From the NCBI GenBank assembly GCA_938021455.1, contig CALIGP010000087.1, positions 1 to 5,595 on the forward strand: a DNA stretch of 5,595 bases, given 5' to 3'. Positions 1 to 5,595 of this stretch are shown here, one piece after another. Origin of the DNA: an uncultured Lewinella sp. (GTDB lineage: Bacteria > Bacteroidota > Bacteroidia > Chitinophagales > Saprospiraceae). The translations under genes were made by a program, and so were the position numbers. Position 1 is the first letter of the stretch. The number at the start of each line of letters is the position of its first letter. Below the pieces are notes generated by a model that saw only the letters and a program-made list of their open reading frames with translations, did no database searches and was not told the DNA's origin.

Positions 1-11
1 CTACCGTCTAC

Positions 12-3000
12 TTAATACTTCCCACTCCCCCGTTTCTCAAAGGGAGGTCGTTTCGGTTCTACCACGGGCTTTTCCTTCATTGCTTTCAGGATTTCCGCAA
101 TGGCGCGTTCCAGCTGTGGGTCTTTTCCCGCCATCACTTCGGCGGGGTATTGCTCCACCTCAATATCCGGTGCTACCCCCTCGTTTTCGACGCGGTACCC
201 ATCCTTATCCCAGAAGCCGACGTTGGGTGCCGTTACGGAGCCACCGTCAATGAATTCGGGGTAGCCGAGTACACCGACCAAGCCGCCCCAGGTTCGCTTA
301 CCGATGATGGGGCCGAGATTATTCTTACGCCAGAGGTAGGGGAAGAGGTCTCCTCCGGAGCCCGCCGTCTCGTCCGTCAGCAAGACCTTCGGGCCCTGAA
401 TGGAAGCCACGGGTGCGTGCTGATCCTTGCCGTAGCGGTAGGTCCAGCTATTCTGGTAGGGGCGCATCAGGTGCTCAATGTAGTAATCCGCAATCTGCCC
501 GCCGCCGTTGAAGCGCTCATCGACGATGATGGCTTTCTTATTTACCTGCGGGAAGAAGTAACGCTTAAAGTACTGAAAGCCTCCGCCACCAGTGTTGGGC
601 ACGTAGACATAAGCGACCTGGCCATTGGTGGCCTCGTTGACTTTAGCGATATTACCTTCCACCCAGTCCCGGTTCCTCAGGCCATATTCATTACTTATGG
701 GCGTAACCGTTACCATTCTCGATCCACTGCCGTCAGCGTTAGGGCCAACTTTCAGCTCCACCAGTCGGTTGGCCTTACTCTCAAAGAAGCGATAGAAGTT
801 GTCATTGCCCCGGACTTCTTCCCCATCTACGGCCAGGATGTATTCTCCTGTTTCTACGTTCACCCCAGGTTCGGTGAGCGGAGAGCGGAGGTCGCCGTTC
901 CAGTTCAGACCACCATAAATTTTGGTGATTCGGTAGCGATCGTTCTCGACCTTAAAGTCAGCCCCCAAAAGACCACCGCCAACGCGAGTTGGATTATTAA
1001 GTCGGGTCCCTCTGCTTCCGAAGCGATGGTGACCGACACCAAGTTCTGAGCCCATCCATTGCATCACCCGGTAGAGATCGGGGCGGGTTTTGACGTGAGG
1101 CAGGAAGGCTTCATACTTCTTTTTCATAGCGTCCCAATCAACGCCGTGCATGCCTGGATCGTAGAAATAGTCCCGGTTAACCCGCCACATCTCGTTGAAG
1201 ATATTGGGAAATTCCTTCAGGGGTTCAATCTTCACCTTCATGCCGTAGGCGTTGGGAGATTTCAGATCCTTAGGTGAAGGGCTACCGACGGAGGTAACGC
1301 CCCATTGCCCACGGTTCCCGACAAAAAGGTGATTTCCATCACCCGTTACCTCAAACCAGTTGGCGGGCATCAGTTCTTTGTCTTCCCGCTCGGAGAGCGA
1401 GTAACGATGCATTGATGTGCCGGCATCCGTTCGGGAGATGTAGAGCAACTCTCCGTCTTTGGCCGACTCCAGGTTATAAAAATTACCGTTACCGATGGGC
1501 AGATGAACGATGCGGGTTTCAAGGCCATCAAAGTCAATTTTTATCGAGTCGTCTTCCTCTTTATCTTCTTCCTCCCCAGCTTCTTCGTTGCCCTCTTCTT
1601 CAATCTCCTCCTCTTCAATCTCTTCCAGATCGTTACGGCGGATGAGGGGAGAGACTTCGTCCCGCTGCAAGGTCAATAGATACACGTCATTGGTAATTCG
1701 CATATCATTGCTCGACTGCTGAAACCAATTGATCACCGGGCCGGCATCCGTAGAGGCAGAGAGGTATAAGTATTTCCCGGAAGCATCAAAAGTTGGGTCG
1801 GTAACATTAGCCAGCGGGTCAGAGACCGTCTTAGACTCCCCCGTAGAAAGGTTGTAAATAAAAGCTTGCTCAAAGTTGGTTTCCGTAATTTTAGAGTAGG
1901 CCAGCCAGCGGCTGTCCTTTGACCAGGAACCGAACAAGTCCCGGAAATCTCCCGGAAAGTAAAAGGTATCCTCGTCTACTTTTTTGATCGTTCCACTTTC
2001 TACGTCCAGAACGTAGAAAGCACGACCGTTGTCCACAAAAGCAATCTTCTTGCTGTCAGGCGACCAATGCGGGAAAGCGTAGAACCCGGACCCCGACAGG
2101 GTAATGGCACGAGCTTTTTTGCTCACATTATCCCGGAGGTGAAGCGCGTATTCTCCGGAAGCATCCGAGAAGTAGGCAATCGTTTTACCGTCAGGGCTCC
2201 AGCGCGGGTGCGTCTCGTGTACGCCCGAAGTGTTGGTGAGGTTATTCACGTCTCCGTTTTTTACCGGTGCCGTAACGACTTCCCCACGGAAGTCGGCCAC
2301 AATTCGCTTACCGGAAGGGGACGCACCGGCATGGCGGACGTTTTCTCCGCCGGAAACCCAGTAAGGACGAACGTCGATAATGTCCGTGTTAACAGTTACG
2401 TTGATTTGTTTCGACTTACCAGTCGCCGGATCCAACTCGTGTAAGTAGCCAGCCTGTTCGAAGATGAGTTTTCCGCCTCCGGCCTTTAGGCTGAGCACGG
2501 GAAAGTCCTTGAATTTGGTCACCTGCGTAACGGCTTTCGAGGCGGGGTTGAAGCGGTAGACGTTGAACTCCTGATTGCGATCACTGAGGAAGTAGACTTC
2601 ATCTTTGATCCATTGCGGCTGGCTGTCGTTGCTCCCGCCTTCCGGCTTGGGGATTTCGACGACGGACTTATCGGACAGGTCCATCACCCAAATACGGGAG
2701 ATCGTGCCGCCCCGATAGTTTTTCCACATGGAATAGCGGTCTCGGAGCGGGGTGTAGGCGAGGAACTTCCCGTCAGGAGAATAGACGGCATGATTGATGG
2801 TTGGGATGCCGAGGGGCTCTGCCTGCCCGCCGTCGAGGCCGATGGTGAAGGCGTGGGTAAAGGCTCCGGTAAATACGCCTCGGTTGGAGGCGAAGAGGAT
2901 TTTTTTGCCGTCGGGGGTAAAGTCCCGAACGATGTCTTGTGATGGGTGCCAGGTCAGGCGTTTAGGAATGCCGCCCTGTGCGGAGACGGTGTAGATATCG

Positions 3001-3257
3001 AAGTTACCGTCGTATTGAGCGGTAAAGGCGATCGTCTTTCCATCGGGGCTGAAGACGGGAGCGGCTTCCATGCCTTCATCGATGGTTAGTCGACGAGGGT
3101 TGCTGCCGTCCCGGTCCGCAATCCAGAGGTCACCAGCGTAGGTAAAAGCAATATTGTTTTCGCTGATGGCGGGAGAAGAAAGCAGGCGAGTCTGGGCCTG
3201 AATCGTTAGTGAAGTGAGGCAAGAAGCCACAATCAGCAGGCATAATCTATGTAACAT
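12..3257 (-). CDS. Exported tricorn protease homologue (S41 family peptidase with PD40 beta-propeller repeats)
   Basis: Complete 1081-residue protein with full tricorn architecture, close to the size of archaeal tricorn. Residues 1-21 form a signal peptide (basic start, hydrophobic core, cleavage likely after IQA), so it should act in the periplasm or outside the cell, unlike cytosolic archaeal tricorn. Residues 30-540 hold PD40/WD40-like blades with repeated SPDGK-type motifs (near 69, 114, 160, 354, 399). A Glu-rich stretch follows (545-570), then more propeller (580-670), a helical C1 region (680-760), a PDZ-like domain (about 762-855) and the C2 peptidase core (870-1060). The core keeps AGSGGD with the likely nucleophile Ser967, the DERFNGGG segment (913-920) and ENEGVAPD (1024-1031). 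In Thermoplasma tricorn the catalytic set is Ser745, His746, Ser965 and Glu1023; here the first pair reads Gly742-His743. By family it should cleave peptides or oligopeptides; the substrate is unknown. The ATG at 3257 is supported by the signal peptide directly after it; no Shine-Dalgarno sequence is visible. Confidence 0.93.
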   Translation of the reverse strand: MLHRLCLLIVASCLTSLTIQAQTRLLSSPAISENNIAFTYAGDLWIADRDGSNPRRLTIDEGMEAAPVFSPDGKTIAFTAQYDGNFDIYTVSAQGGIPKRLTWHPSQDIVRDFTPDGKKILFASNRGVFTGAFTHAFTIGLDGGQAEPLGIPTINHAVYSPDGKFLAYTPLRDRYSMWKNYRGGTISRIWVMDLSDKSVVEIPKPEGGSNDSQPQWIKDEVYFLSDRNQEFNVYRFNPASKAVTQVTKFKDFPVLSLKAGGGKLIFEQAGYLHELDPATGKSKQINVTVNTDIIDVRPYWVSGGENVRHAGASPSGKRIVADFRGEVVTAPVKNGDVNNLTNTSGVHETHPRWSPDGKTIAYFSDASGEYALHLRDNVSKKARAITLSGSGFYAFPHWSPDSKKIAFVDNGRAFYVLDVESGTIKKVDEDTFYFPGDFRDLFGSWSKDSRWLAYSKITETNFEQAFIYNLSTGESKTVSDPLANVTDPTFDASGKYLYLSASTDAGPVINWFQQSSNDMRITNDVYLLTLQRDEVSPLIRRNDLEEIEEEEIEEEGNEEAGEEEDKEEDDSIKIDFDGLETRIVHLPIGNGNFYNLESAKDGELLYISRTDAGTSMHRYSLSEREDKELMPANWFEVTGDGNHLFVGNRGQWGVTSVGSPSPKDLKSPNAYGMKVKIEPLKEFPNIFNEMWRVNRDYFYDPGMHGVDWDAMKKKYEAFLPHVKTRPDLYRVMQWMGSELGVGHHRFGSRGTRLNNPTRVGGGLLGADFKVENDRYRITKIYGGLNWNGDLRSPLTEPGVNVETGEYILAVDGEEVRGNDNFYRFFESKANRLVELKVGPNADGSGSRMVTVTPISNEYGLRNRDWVEGNIAKVNEATNGQVAYVYVPNTGGGGFQYFKRYFFPQVNKKAIIVDERFNGGGQIADYYIEHLMRPYQNSWTYRYGKDQHAPVASIQGPKVLLTDETAGSGGDLFPYLWRKNNLGPIIGKRTWGGLVGVLGYPEFIDGGSVTAPNVGFWDKDGYRVENEGVAPDIEVEQYPAEVMAGKDPQLERAIAEILKAMKEKPVVEPKRPPFEKRGSGKY

Positions 3258-3259
3258 AG
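3247..3259 (-). promoter_or_regulatory. Small dyad over the tricorn-homologue start codon
   Basis: CTATG-TAA-CATAG is a perfect 5-bp inverted repeat with a 3-nt centre. In the minus-strand mRNA the start codon ATG lies inside its 5' arm. It could be a weak start-codon hairpin or an operator half-site pair, but a dyad this short can arise by chance. Confidence 0.2.
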
Positions 3260-3269
3260 TGGTATGGGC

Positions 3270-3303
3270 TAAAATTAAGAAGGTCGGAAATTACGTGTTA
3301 AAA
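3270..3303 (-). promoter_or_regulatory. Weak Bacteroidota-type promoter candidate for the tricorn homologue
   Basis: Read on the minus strand, TAATTTTA (3277-3270) matches seven of the eight positions of the published Bacteroidota -7 consensus TAnnTTTG, counting the two free positions. A T-rich TTTT/TTTA (3303-3299) sits 21-22 bp upstream, where the TTG-type -33 box is expected, but lacks the G. Transcription would begin only a few bases before the ATG at 3257, giving an almost leaderless mRNA. This is a pattern match only. Confidence 0.25.
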
Positions 3304-3305
3304 CC

Positions 3306-3336
3306 TTGGTCCGAACCATACAAGCCCATTATTTCG
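3306..3336 (+). promoter_or_regulatory. Weak plus-strand promoter candidate upstream of the structured element
   Basis: TTGG (3306-3309) is followed after about 20 bp by TATTTCG (3330-3336), a poor match to a Bacteroidota TTG / TAnnTTTG promoter. If used, transcription would start near 3343-3348, right at the first base pair of the structured element at 3348-3511. That coincidence is the main reason for listing it. Near the PHP start, TAAATTG (3529-3535) is another partial -7-like match but has no -33 partner. Confidence 0.2.
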
Positions 3337-3347
3337 ACGAATGGAGT

Positions 3348-3511
3348 GGGCGCGGACGCAGGTGCAGAGATAAGGACGGGAAAGAGCAAGGGAGGGTTGC
3401 TTTTACCAACCAGCCGGCGGACGGCCCCTCGTTCCTCGGGAATCGGGCCGACGGCTTACCGTACTTCCCCTTGCTCCAAAAAACTCCGCTTAGCACCTGC
3501 GGTGAGCGCCC
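3348..3511 (+). ncRNA. Candidate structured RNA (independent ncRNA or structured 5' leader of the PHP gene)
   Basis: The two ends of this 164-nt stretch pair in nested order. GGGCGC (3348-3353) pairs with GCGCCC (3506-3511). CGCAGGTGC (3357-3365) pairs with GCACCTGCG (3493-3501). TAAG (3371-3374) pairs with CTTA (3489-3492). CGGG (3377-3380) pairs with TCCG (3485-3488, one G-U). GAGCAAGGG (3384-3392) pairs with CCCTTGCTC (3468-3476). Inside lie a GGTTG/CAACC hairpin (3395-3411) and a branched hairpin at 3412-3456 (AGCCG/CGGCT, GGCCC/GGGCC, TTCC/GGAA). About 32 bp in co-linear arms is far more than chance would give. The strand is not certain: wobble pairs slightly favour plus. No T-run follows the closing stem, so on the plus strand it could be the leader of the gene starting 29 nt downstream. 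Its size and rod-with-internal-loops shape loosely recall 6S RNA, but I recognise no conserved sequence and do not assign a family. Confidence 0.5.
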
Positions 3512-3540
3512 AAAAGCAGCAGAGAAGTTAAATTGCGGAC

Positions 3541-4665
3541 ATGAAGACCTTTCTCTGCCTCCTTTGCCTCCTGCTTTGCTTACCCCTGATGGCCCAGCAG
3601 CAGCACCAACACCATGGCCATGACCGTGGGATTCACTTCCCAGACACCGATGATTATCTCACCCTCGTGGTTGACCTCCACTCCCACAGTGTTTTCTCCG
3701 ACGGCAGCGTATGGCCGGACATCCGGATTCAGGAGGCCGTCCGGGACAGCCTCGACGGCTTCTCCTTCACCGAACACCTGGAATACCAGCCGCATTCGGA
3801 TGACATCCCTCACCCTGACCGCAACCGCGCCCACGACCTGGGCGAAGAACTAGCCCGCCCTTTCGACCTCATGGTCATCCGTGGCGCCGAGATCACTCGC
3901 AGTCTACCCCCCGGACACACCAATGCCGTTTTCATCGAAGATGCTAACAAACTTCTCATCGATGACCCTATGGAAGCTTTTCTGGAAACCAAACGGCAGG
4001 GTGCCTTTACCTTTTGGAACCACCCCAACTGGGTAGCCCAACGCAAAGACGGTGTTGCCGAACTCACGCCCATGCACCGGGAATTAATCGATAAAGGCCT
4101 GTTGCACGGCATCGAGGTGGTGAACGATCTGACTATTTCCAAGGAAGCGCTACAGGTGGCGCTTGACAACGACCTCACCATCATGGGTACTTCCGATGTA
4201 CACGGGCTGGTGGACTGGCAGTACCATATCCATGAGGGCGGCCACCGCCCGGTAACACTGGTTCTCGCGGAAGAAAAAACCCAGGCATCCCTAAAGGAAG
4301 CACTGATGGCTGGCCGCACGGTTGCCTGGTTTGAGAACACGCTGGTGGGTAAGGAAGAGAACCTGAAAGCCGTTGTCGACGCCTCACTATCCGTGACAGA
4401 CGCGGCTTACCGCGGTCCGTCCTCCGTCATCGACATAACAATCTATAATGATAGTGACTGCGAGTACATCCTGGAAAACACCAGTGGATACTCCCTGCAA
4501 AGTGACTTGGGCCTAATCGAGCTGCACCCTAATGCCAGCACGACCATTCAGGTGATGACCCTGCGGCAGCTGGCTTCGGTCGATCTCAAATTCAAGGTAC
4601 TCAACGCCGTAACCGCTCCGGAGGAGCGACTAGAGATTACCCTTTCCGTGAACGCTGACAATTAG
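3541..4665 (+). CDS. Exported PHP-domain metal-dependent phosphodiesterase (Sb-PDE-like)
   Basis: Complete 374-residue protein. Residues 1-18 form a signal peptide (MK, Leu/Cys-rich core, cleavage near LMA-QQ), so it should work outside the cytoplasm. The mature N-terminus is rich in Gln and His (about 19-27). Residues 40-265 are a PHP fold with its metal ligands in order: DLHSH (His47, His49), SDG (Asp54), TEH (His79), GAEIT (Glu117), GHTN (His126), NHPNW (His161) and SDVHG (Asp219, His221). PHP enzymes use such di- or trinuclear metal sites to hydrolyse phosphoesters. A signal peptide plus a C-terminal beta-rich domain (about 285-374) fits the group named after Sphingobium Sb-PDE rather than cytosolic histidinol phosphatase; that placement is from memory. 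The natural substrate is unknown. The start is fixed by the signal peptide; no clear Shine-Dalgarno sequence is seen. It probably forms an operon with the VOC gene 5 nt downstream. Confidence 0.9.
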   Translation: MKTFLCLLCLLLCLPLMAQQQHQHHGHDRGIHFPDTDDYLTLVVDLHSHSVFSDGSVWPDIRIQEAVRDSLDGFSFTEHLEYQPHSDDIPHPDRNRAHDLGEELARPFDLMVIRGAEITRSLPPGHTNAVFIEDANKLLIDDPMEAFLETKRQGAFTFWNHPNWVAQRKDGVAELTPMHRELIDKGLLHGIEVVNDLTISKEALQVALDNDLTIMGTSDVHGLVDWQYHIHEGGHRPVTLVLAEEKTQASLKEALMAGRTVAWFENTLVGKEENLKAVVDASLSVTDAAYRGPSSVIDITIYNDSDCEYILENTSGYSLQSDLGLIELHPNASTTIQVMTLRQLASVDLKFKVLNAVTAPEERLEITLSVNADN

Positions 4666-4670
4666 CCCCC

Positions 4671-5060
4671 ATGATCAAAATTGAGCACCTCGCTATTTGG
4701 GTCACCGACTTGGAAGCGATGCGGACCTTTTACGAAAATTGGTTTGCCGCGACGGCCAATGAGCTGTACCACAACGAAAAGAAGCAGTTTCGGTCCTATT
4801 TCATTTCCTTCGGGGAAGGAGCCCGGCTCGAGCTAATACAACGGCCGGGCGTGGAGGATAAAATAGCTCCGGGAGCAGAATTCCGGGGCCTGACACATTT
4901 TGCCATCCAGCTCGGCAGCGAAACTGCCGTAGACGAAATGACTGAACGGATGCGATCTGCTGGCTTAAACGTTGTTGGCCCTCCCCGCCGCACGGGAGAT
5001 GGCTATTACGAAAGTATCGTCCTTGATCCGGAAGGAAACAGGCTGGAACTAATGGCCTGA
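4671..5060 (+). CDS. VOC-family (glyoxalase I fold) protein
   Basis: Complete 129-residue protein with two beta-alpha-beta-beta-beta units, the usual length of a single-chain VOC protein that dimerises. It begins IKIEHLAIWVTDLEAMRTFY, the standard VOC opening. The four positions that bind metal in glyoxalase I-like members are all filled: His6, Glu54 (in RLEL), His76 (in THFAI) and Glu126 (in NRLEL). The VLDPEGNRLEL segment (117-127) is the typical C-terminal signature. It is therefore likely an active metal-dependent lyase, isomerase or dioxygenase-type enzyme, or a glyoxalase-like detoxification protein; the sequence does not choose among these. No signal peptide, so cytoplasmic, in contrast with the exported PHP enzyme just upstream. 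The ATG follows the PHP stop codon after only CCCCC, so there is no Shine-Dalgarno site and translational coupling is plausible. Confidence 0.88.
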   Translation: MIKIEHLAIWVTDLEAMRTFYENWFAATANELYHNEKKQFRSYFISFGEGARLELIQRPGVEDKIAPGAEFRGLTHFAIQLGSETAVDEMTERMRSAGLNVVGPPRRTGDGYYESIVLDPEGNRLELMA

Positions 5061-5061
5061 C

Positions 5062-5322
5062 TTATGCCTTTCTACGGCCCTTGACCCGGTAGTAAATCAT
5101 CAGTACCAGCACAGAGCCTGCCGTGGCAATGATGATGGACCAGAGATCGAGTCCGGTTGCATCCCCCAGACCAAGCAGTGTACTGATCGCTCCGCCGATC
5201 GCAGCCCCCGCTACGCCAAGGACCATGGTCATCAGCCAGCCTCCGCCTTCTTCGCCGGGGTGAATCATTTTGCCAAGGTAACCGGCTACGAGTCCGAGAA
5301 TAAGCCAGGATAGAATGCCCAT
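5062..5322 (-). CDS. GlsB/YeaQ/YmgE-family small membrane protein (transglycosylase-associated, stress-related)
   Basis: An 86-residue hydrophobic protein with about three membrane segments (roughly 3-19, 29-52 and 58-78) and a basic cytoplasmic tail (KGRRKA). The order MGILSWLILGLVAGYLGK, a HPGEEGGGW linker, then a Gly/Ala-rich LGVAGAAIGGAIS helix is the signature of the family (Pfam Transgly_assoc). Members are inner-membrane proteins often linked to envelope or acid stress; their molecular function is poorly known. The start at 5322 is chosen because the family begins exactly here. The reading frame stays open for 75 more codons upstream, but that stretch lacks family similarity and its first ATG lies within the loop region of the hairpin at 5521-5577. 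The stop codon is one base away from that of the convergent VOC gene, leaving no room for a terminator between them. Confidence 0.87.
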   Translation of the reverse strand: MGILSWLILGLVAGYLGKMIHPGEEGGGWLMTMVLGVAGAAIGGAISTLLGLGDATGLDLWSIIIATAGSVLVLMIYYRVKGRRKA

Positions 5323-5520
5323 AAGGATACTGTTTTTTCGTTTAACAAAGAGGAAGGGATTAAAGAGACTTCCAGTCTGTATTAGTGCCCTCAATATAAG
5401 GTGTCTTCTTAGAATTGGAGGAGAAGTGCCCGGAGCTTCGGCAGGTCCTCTACAACAAACATGAGTCATCCCTAATTTTTGGGTGAGATGACCATGTATC
5501 CTGGCAAATAATAGGGTTTT
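5323..5520. other. Upstream region of the small membrane-protein gene; no gene seen
   Basis: About 200 bp between the GlsB-like start and the long hairpin. It should hold the minus-strand promoter. The best candidates I see are partial: TATATTG on the minus strand near 5390-5400 resembles TAnnTTTG with one base missing, and has no good -33 partner. No Shine-Dalgarno sequence precedes the start. No convincing small ORF or RNA gene was found on either strand. Confidence 0.4.
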
Positions 5521-5582
5521 AGCGATCAGCGGACAGCACTCAGGCAAAACAGCTCTGAATGCTGTCCGCTGATCGCTTTTTT
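5521..5582 (+). terminator. Long hairpin followed by T6: rho-independent terminator in plus orientation (or dispersed hairpin repeat)
   Basis: AGCGATCAGCGGACAGCA (5521-5538) is the exact reverse complement of 5560-5577. After one C-A mismatch (5539/5559) the stem continues with TCAG/CTGA, then a bulged T and GC/GC, closing a loop of AAAACA (5546-5551). T6 (5577-5582) follows the right arm, with its first T also in the stem. On the minus strand the arm is followed by CTAAAACCC, so only plus-strand termination is supported. The stem is unusually long for a simple terminator. No plus-strand gene lies closer than the VOC gene ending at 5060. Confidence 0.65.
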
Positions 5583-5595
5583 ATGCCAACCAAAC

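Noticed and set aside
150..1049. 299-codon open frame on the plus strand opposite the tricorn homologue
   Set aside because: It is antisense to the conserved PDZ/C2 peptidase core, has no recognisable domain, and its length is explained by the codon use of the opposite gene.
1510..1722. Serine-rich plus-strand frame
   Set aside because: The poly-Ser is simply the complement of the Glu-rich codons of the tricorn homologue.
3348..3511. Structured element as SRP RNA, RNase P RNA, tmRNA, or a TPP or cobalamin riboswitch
   Set aside because: I could not find the conserved sequences of any of these (for example the SRP GGAAG apical motif or the TPP CUGAGA core), so no family name was given.
3348..3511. 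Structured element as a MITE
   Set aside because: The outer repeats GGGCGC/GCGCCC are not flanked by a visible target-site duplication, and the pairing is spread along the whole arm rather than confined to the termini.
3214..3623. Two overlapping plus-strand frames of about 105 codons across the intergenic region
   Set aside because: They overlap the structured element, show no domain or signal, and one runs out of frame into the PHP gene.
3810..4340. 176-codon minus-strand frame inside the PHP gene
   Set aside because: It is antisense to the metal-ligand motifs of a clear PHP domain and has the Ser/Arg-rich composition typical of a shadow frame.
5323..5547. 75-residue N-terminal extension of the GlsB-like protein
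   Set aside because: The family starts at the Met encoded at 5322; the extension has no membrane or signal character and its ATG lies in the loop region of the terminator-like hairpin.

Overview
The window most likely comes from a Bacteroidota chromosome, and the Saprospiraceae/Lewinella group is my best guess. The grounds are a secreted tricorn-type S41 peptidase with tandem PD40 repeats, a secreted PHP phosphodiesterase, starts without clear Shine-Dalgarno sequences, AT-rich promoter-like boxes and moderate G+C. This placement is an inference from protein style; there is no rRNA or marker gene in the window.

Layout: (1) 12-3257, minus strand, a complete 1081-residue exported tricorn-protease homologue. 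(2) 3258-3540, a divergent intergenic region. Its left part carries weak promoter-like elements, and its right part (3348-3511) folds into a long nested stem that looks like a structured RNA or structured leader. (3) 3541-4665, plus strand, an exported PHP-fold metal-dependent phosphodiesterase, followed 5 nt later by (4) 4671-5060, a small VOC/glyoxalase-fold protein, probably in the same operon. (5) 5062-5322, minus strand, an 86-residue GlsB/YeaQ/YmgE-type membrane protein. Its stop codon is separated by one base from that of the VOC gene. (6) 5323-5595, non-coding as far as I can see, ending in a very long hairpin plus T6 in terminator orientation for the plus strand.

The tricorn homologue and the PHP enzyme are both predicted to be exported and are transcribed divergently, so the 283-bp region between them may control both. 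The plus-strand operon has no terminator between the VOC gene and the convergent membrane-protein gene. The first strong plus-strand terminator is the hairpin at 5521-5582, beyond the 5' end of that gene, so the operon transcript could run antisense over it.

The protein genes belong to known families. The least explained parts are the two RNA-like structures (3348-3511 and 5521-5582) and the altered active-site positions of the tricorn homologue. I saw no tRNA, rRNA, CRISPR array, insertion sequence or phage gene.
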